DNA of 34,389 bases from Bacteroidales bacterium (GTDB lineage: Bacteria > Bacteroidota > Bacteroidia > Bacteroidales > UBA932). Below the pieces are notes generated by a model. That model was not told where the DNA came from. It searched no databases and saw nothing but the letters and a program-made list of their open reading frames with translations. Where the stretch lies: contig JAGCCX010000016.1 in assembly GCA_017651465.1 (NCBI GenBank), positions 1-34,389 on the forward strand. Direction: 5' to 3'. Positions 33,990 to 34,389 of this stretch are shown piece by piece; position 1 is the first letter of the stretch, and each line of letters begins with the position of its first letter. A program made the translations under genes and the position numbers.

Positions 33990-34389
33990 ATGAAGAATTT
34001 TGTTGAAGAACTTAAGTGGAGAGGAATGATCCACGACATTATGCCCGGTACCGAGGAAGAATTGATGAAGGGCCCCTCTTCGGCCTATGTGGGAATCGAC
34101 CCTACCGGGGACTCGCTGCACATCGGACATTTGGTCAGCATAATGATACTTAAGCACTTCCAGGCCTGCGGGCACAAGCCCTACGCACTGGTGGGAGGAG
34201 CCACGGTAATGATAGGCGACCCGTCTATGAAGAGCCAGGAGCGCAACCTGCTCGACGAGGCTACGCTCGCCCACAATGTCGAGTGCATCAAGGCTCAGCT
34301 GGGACATTTCCTGGATTTCAATTCCGACGCTCCCAACAAGGCCGAGCTGGTGAACAATTACGACTGGATGAAGGACTACTCTTTCATCA
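33990..34389 (+). CDS. tyrS: Tyrosyl-tRNA synthetase, partial (5' part)
   Basis: ATG 33990 opens a frame that runs off the right edge after 133 codons. It has [20 protein letters not shown], the N-terminal start of TyrS, the [16 protein letters not shown] class I signature with HIGH, and [12 protein letters not shown]. It charges tRNA-Tyr in the cytoplasm. The KMSKS half is outside the window. Confidence 0.97.
   Translation, partial: MKNFVEELKWRGMIHDIMPGTEEELMKGPSSAYVGIDPTGDSLHIGHLVSIMILKHFQACGHKPYALVGGATVMIGDPSMKSQERNLLDEATLAHNVECIKAQLGHFLDFNSDAPNKAELVNNYDWMKDYSFI

Noticed and set aside
1-34389. tRNA, rRNA, CRISPR or insertion sequence
   Set aside because: No cloverleaf, rRNA stretch, spaced repeat array or transposase frame was recognised by eye; a covariance-model scan would settle tRNAs.

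Overview
The window looks like a chromosomal segment of a Bacteroidota bacterium, most likely order Bacteroidales. Supporting signs are repeated promoter boxes of the TAnnTTTG type (several with an upstream TTTG or TTG 18-20 bases away), SPII lipoproteins with short signal peptides, a LytS/LytTR two-component pair, a fimbrillin-like lipoprotein, DUF4353, DUF5715 and DUF2795 proteins, a Bacteroidota histone-H1-like (Hc1) protein, and a Bacteroidota-type HtpG and L25. No rRNA, tRNA, CRISPR array or intact insertion sequence was seen. Genus cannot be fixed from the sequence alone.

Layout. (1) 1-7320 is a visibly more AT-rich accessory region. It holds a two-gene restriction/defence-type operon on the minus strand (a PLD-nuclease/SNF2-helicase fusion followed by an Eco57I-type adenine methyltransferase that runs off the left edge), a 42-codon relic or small gene, and a dinD gene followed by a GC-rich, hairpin-containing boundary. 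(2) 7448-11448 is a minus-strand run: LytS-type kinase, LytTR regulator, secreted alpha/beta hydrolase, a 43-residue peptide and a fimbrillin-like lipoprotein. (3) 11598-13394 is a divergent DUF4353 surface lipoprotein with a glycine-rich tail. (4) 13456-20447 is mixed housekeeping and envelope content: BadF-type sugar kinase, small lipoprotein, DUF5715 (M15-like) protein, a radical-SAM/flavodoxin pair divergent from a ferredoxin-fused aldo/keto reductase, and an M13 metallopeptidase lipoprotein. (5) 20504-22194 is a small PLD-nuclease-like protein followed by a Y-family DNA polymerase, a candidate DNA-damage operon. (6) 22198-23870 is a second AT-rich pocket: a three-repeat secreted protein, a triple GGGTACAT inverted-repeat site, and a Fic gene broken by an internal deletion plus frameshift. 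(7) 23890-34389 is core genome: DUF2795, folE, HAD phosphatase, acyl-CoA synthetase, htpG, rplY (L25), pth, histone H1-like, an M6 metalloprotease with a small lipoprotein, tpiA and the start of tyrS.

How genes relate. The methyltransferase and PLD-helicase are 7 bases apart and should act together to modify or destroy DNA. The kinase and regulator overlap by 4 bases. rplY and pth are 2 bases apart, a common translation-linked pairing. The M6 protease and its lipoprotein share an ATGA overlap. The most interesting non-core items are the split PLD-helicase plus methyltransferase system, the PLD-DinB operon, the dinD palindrome with its inverted partial copy, the Fic gene that has lost its N-terminal regulatory part, the TTCGCCACA triple repeat between the HAD and acyl-CoA synthetase genes, and a hairpin directly upstream of htpG.
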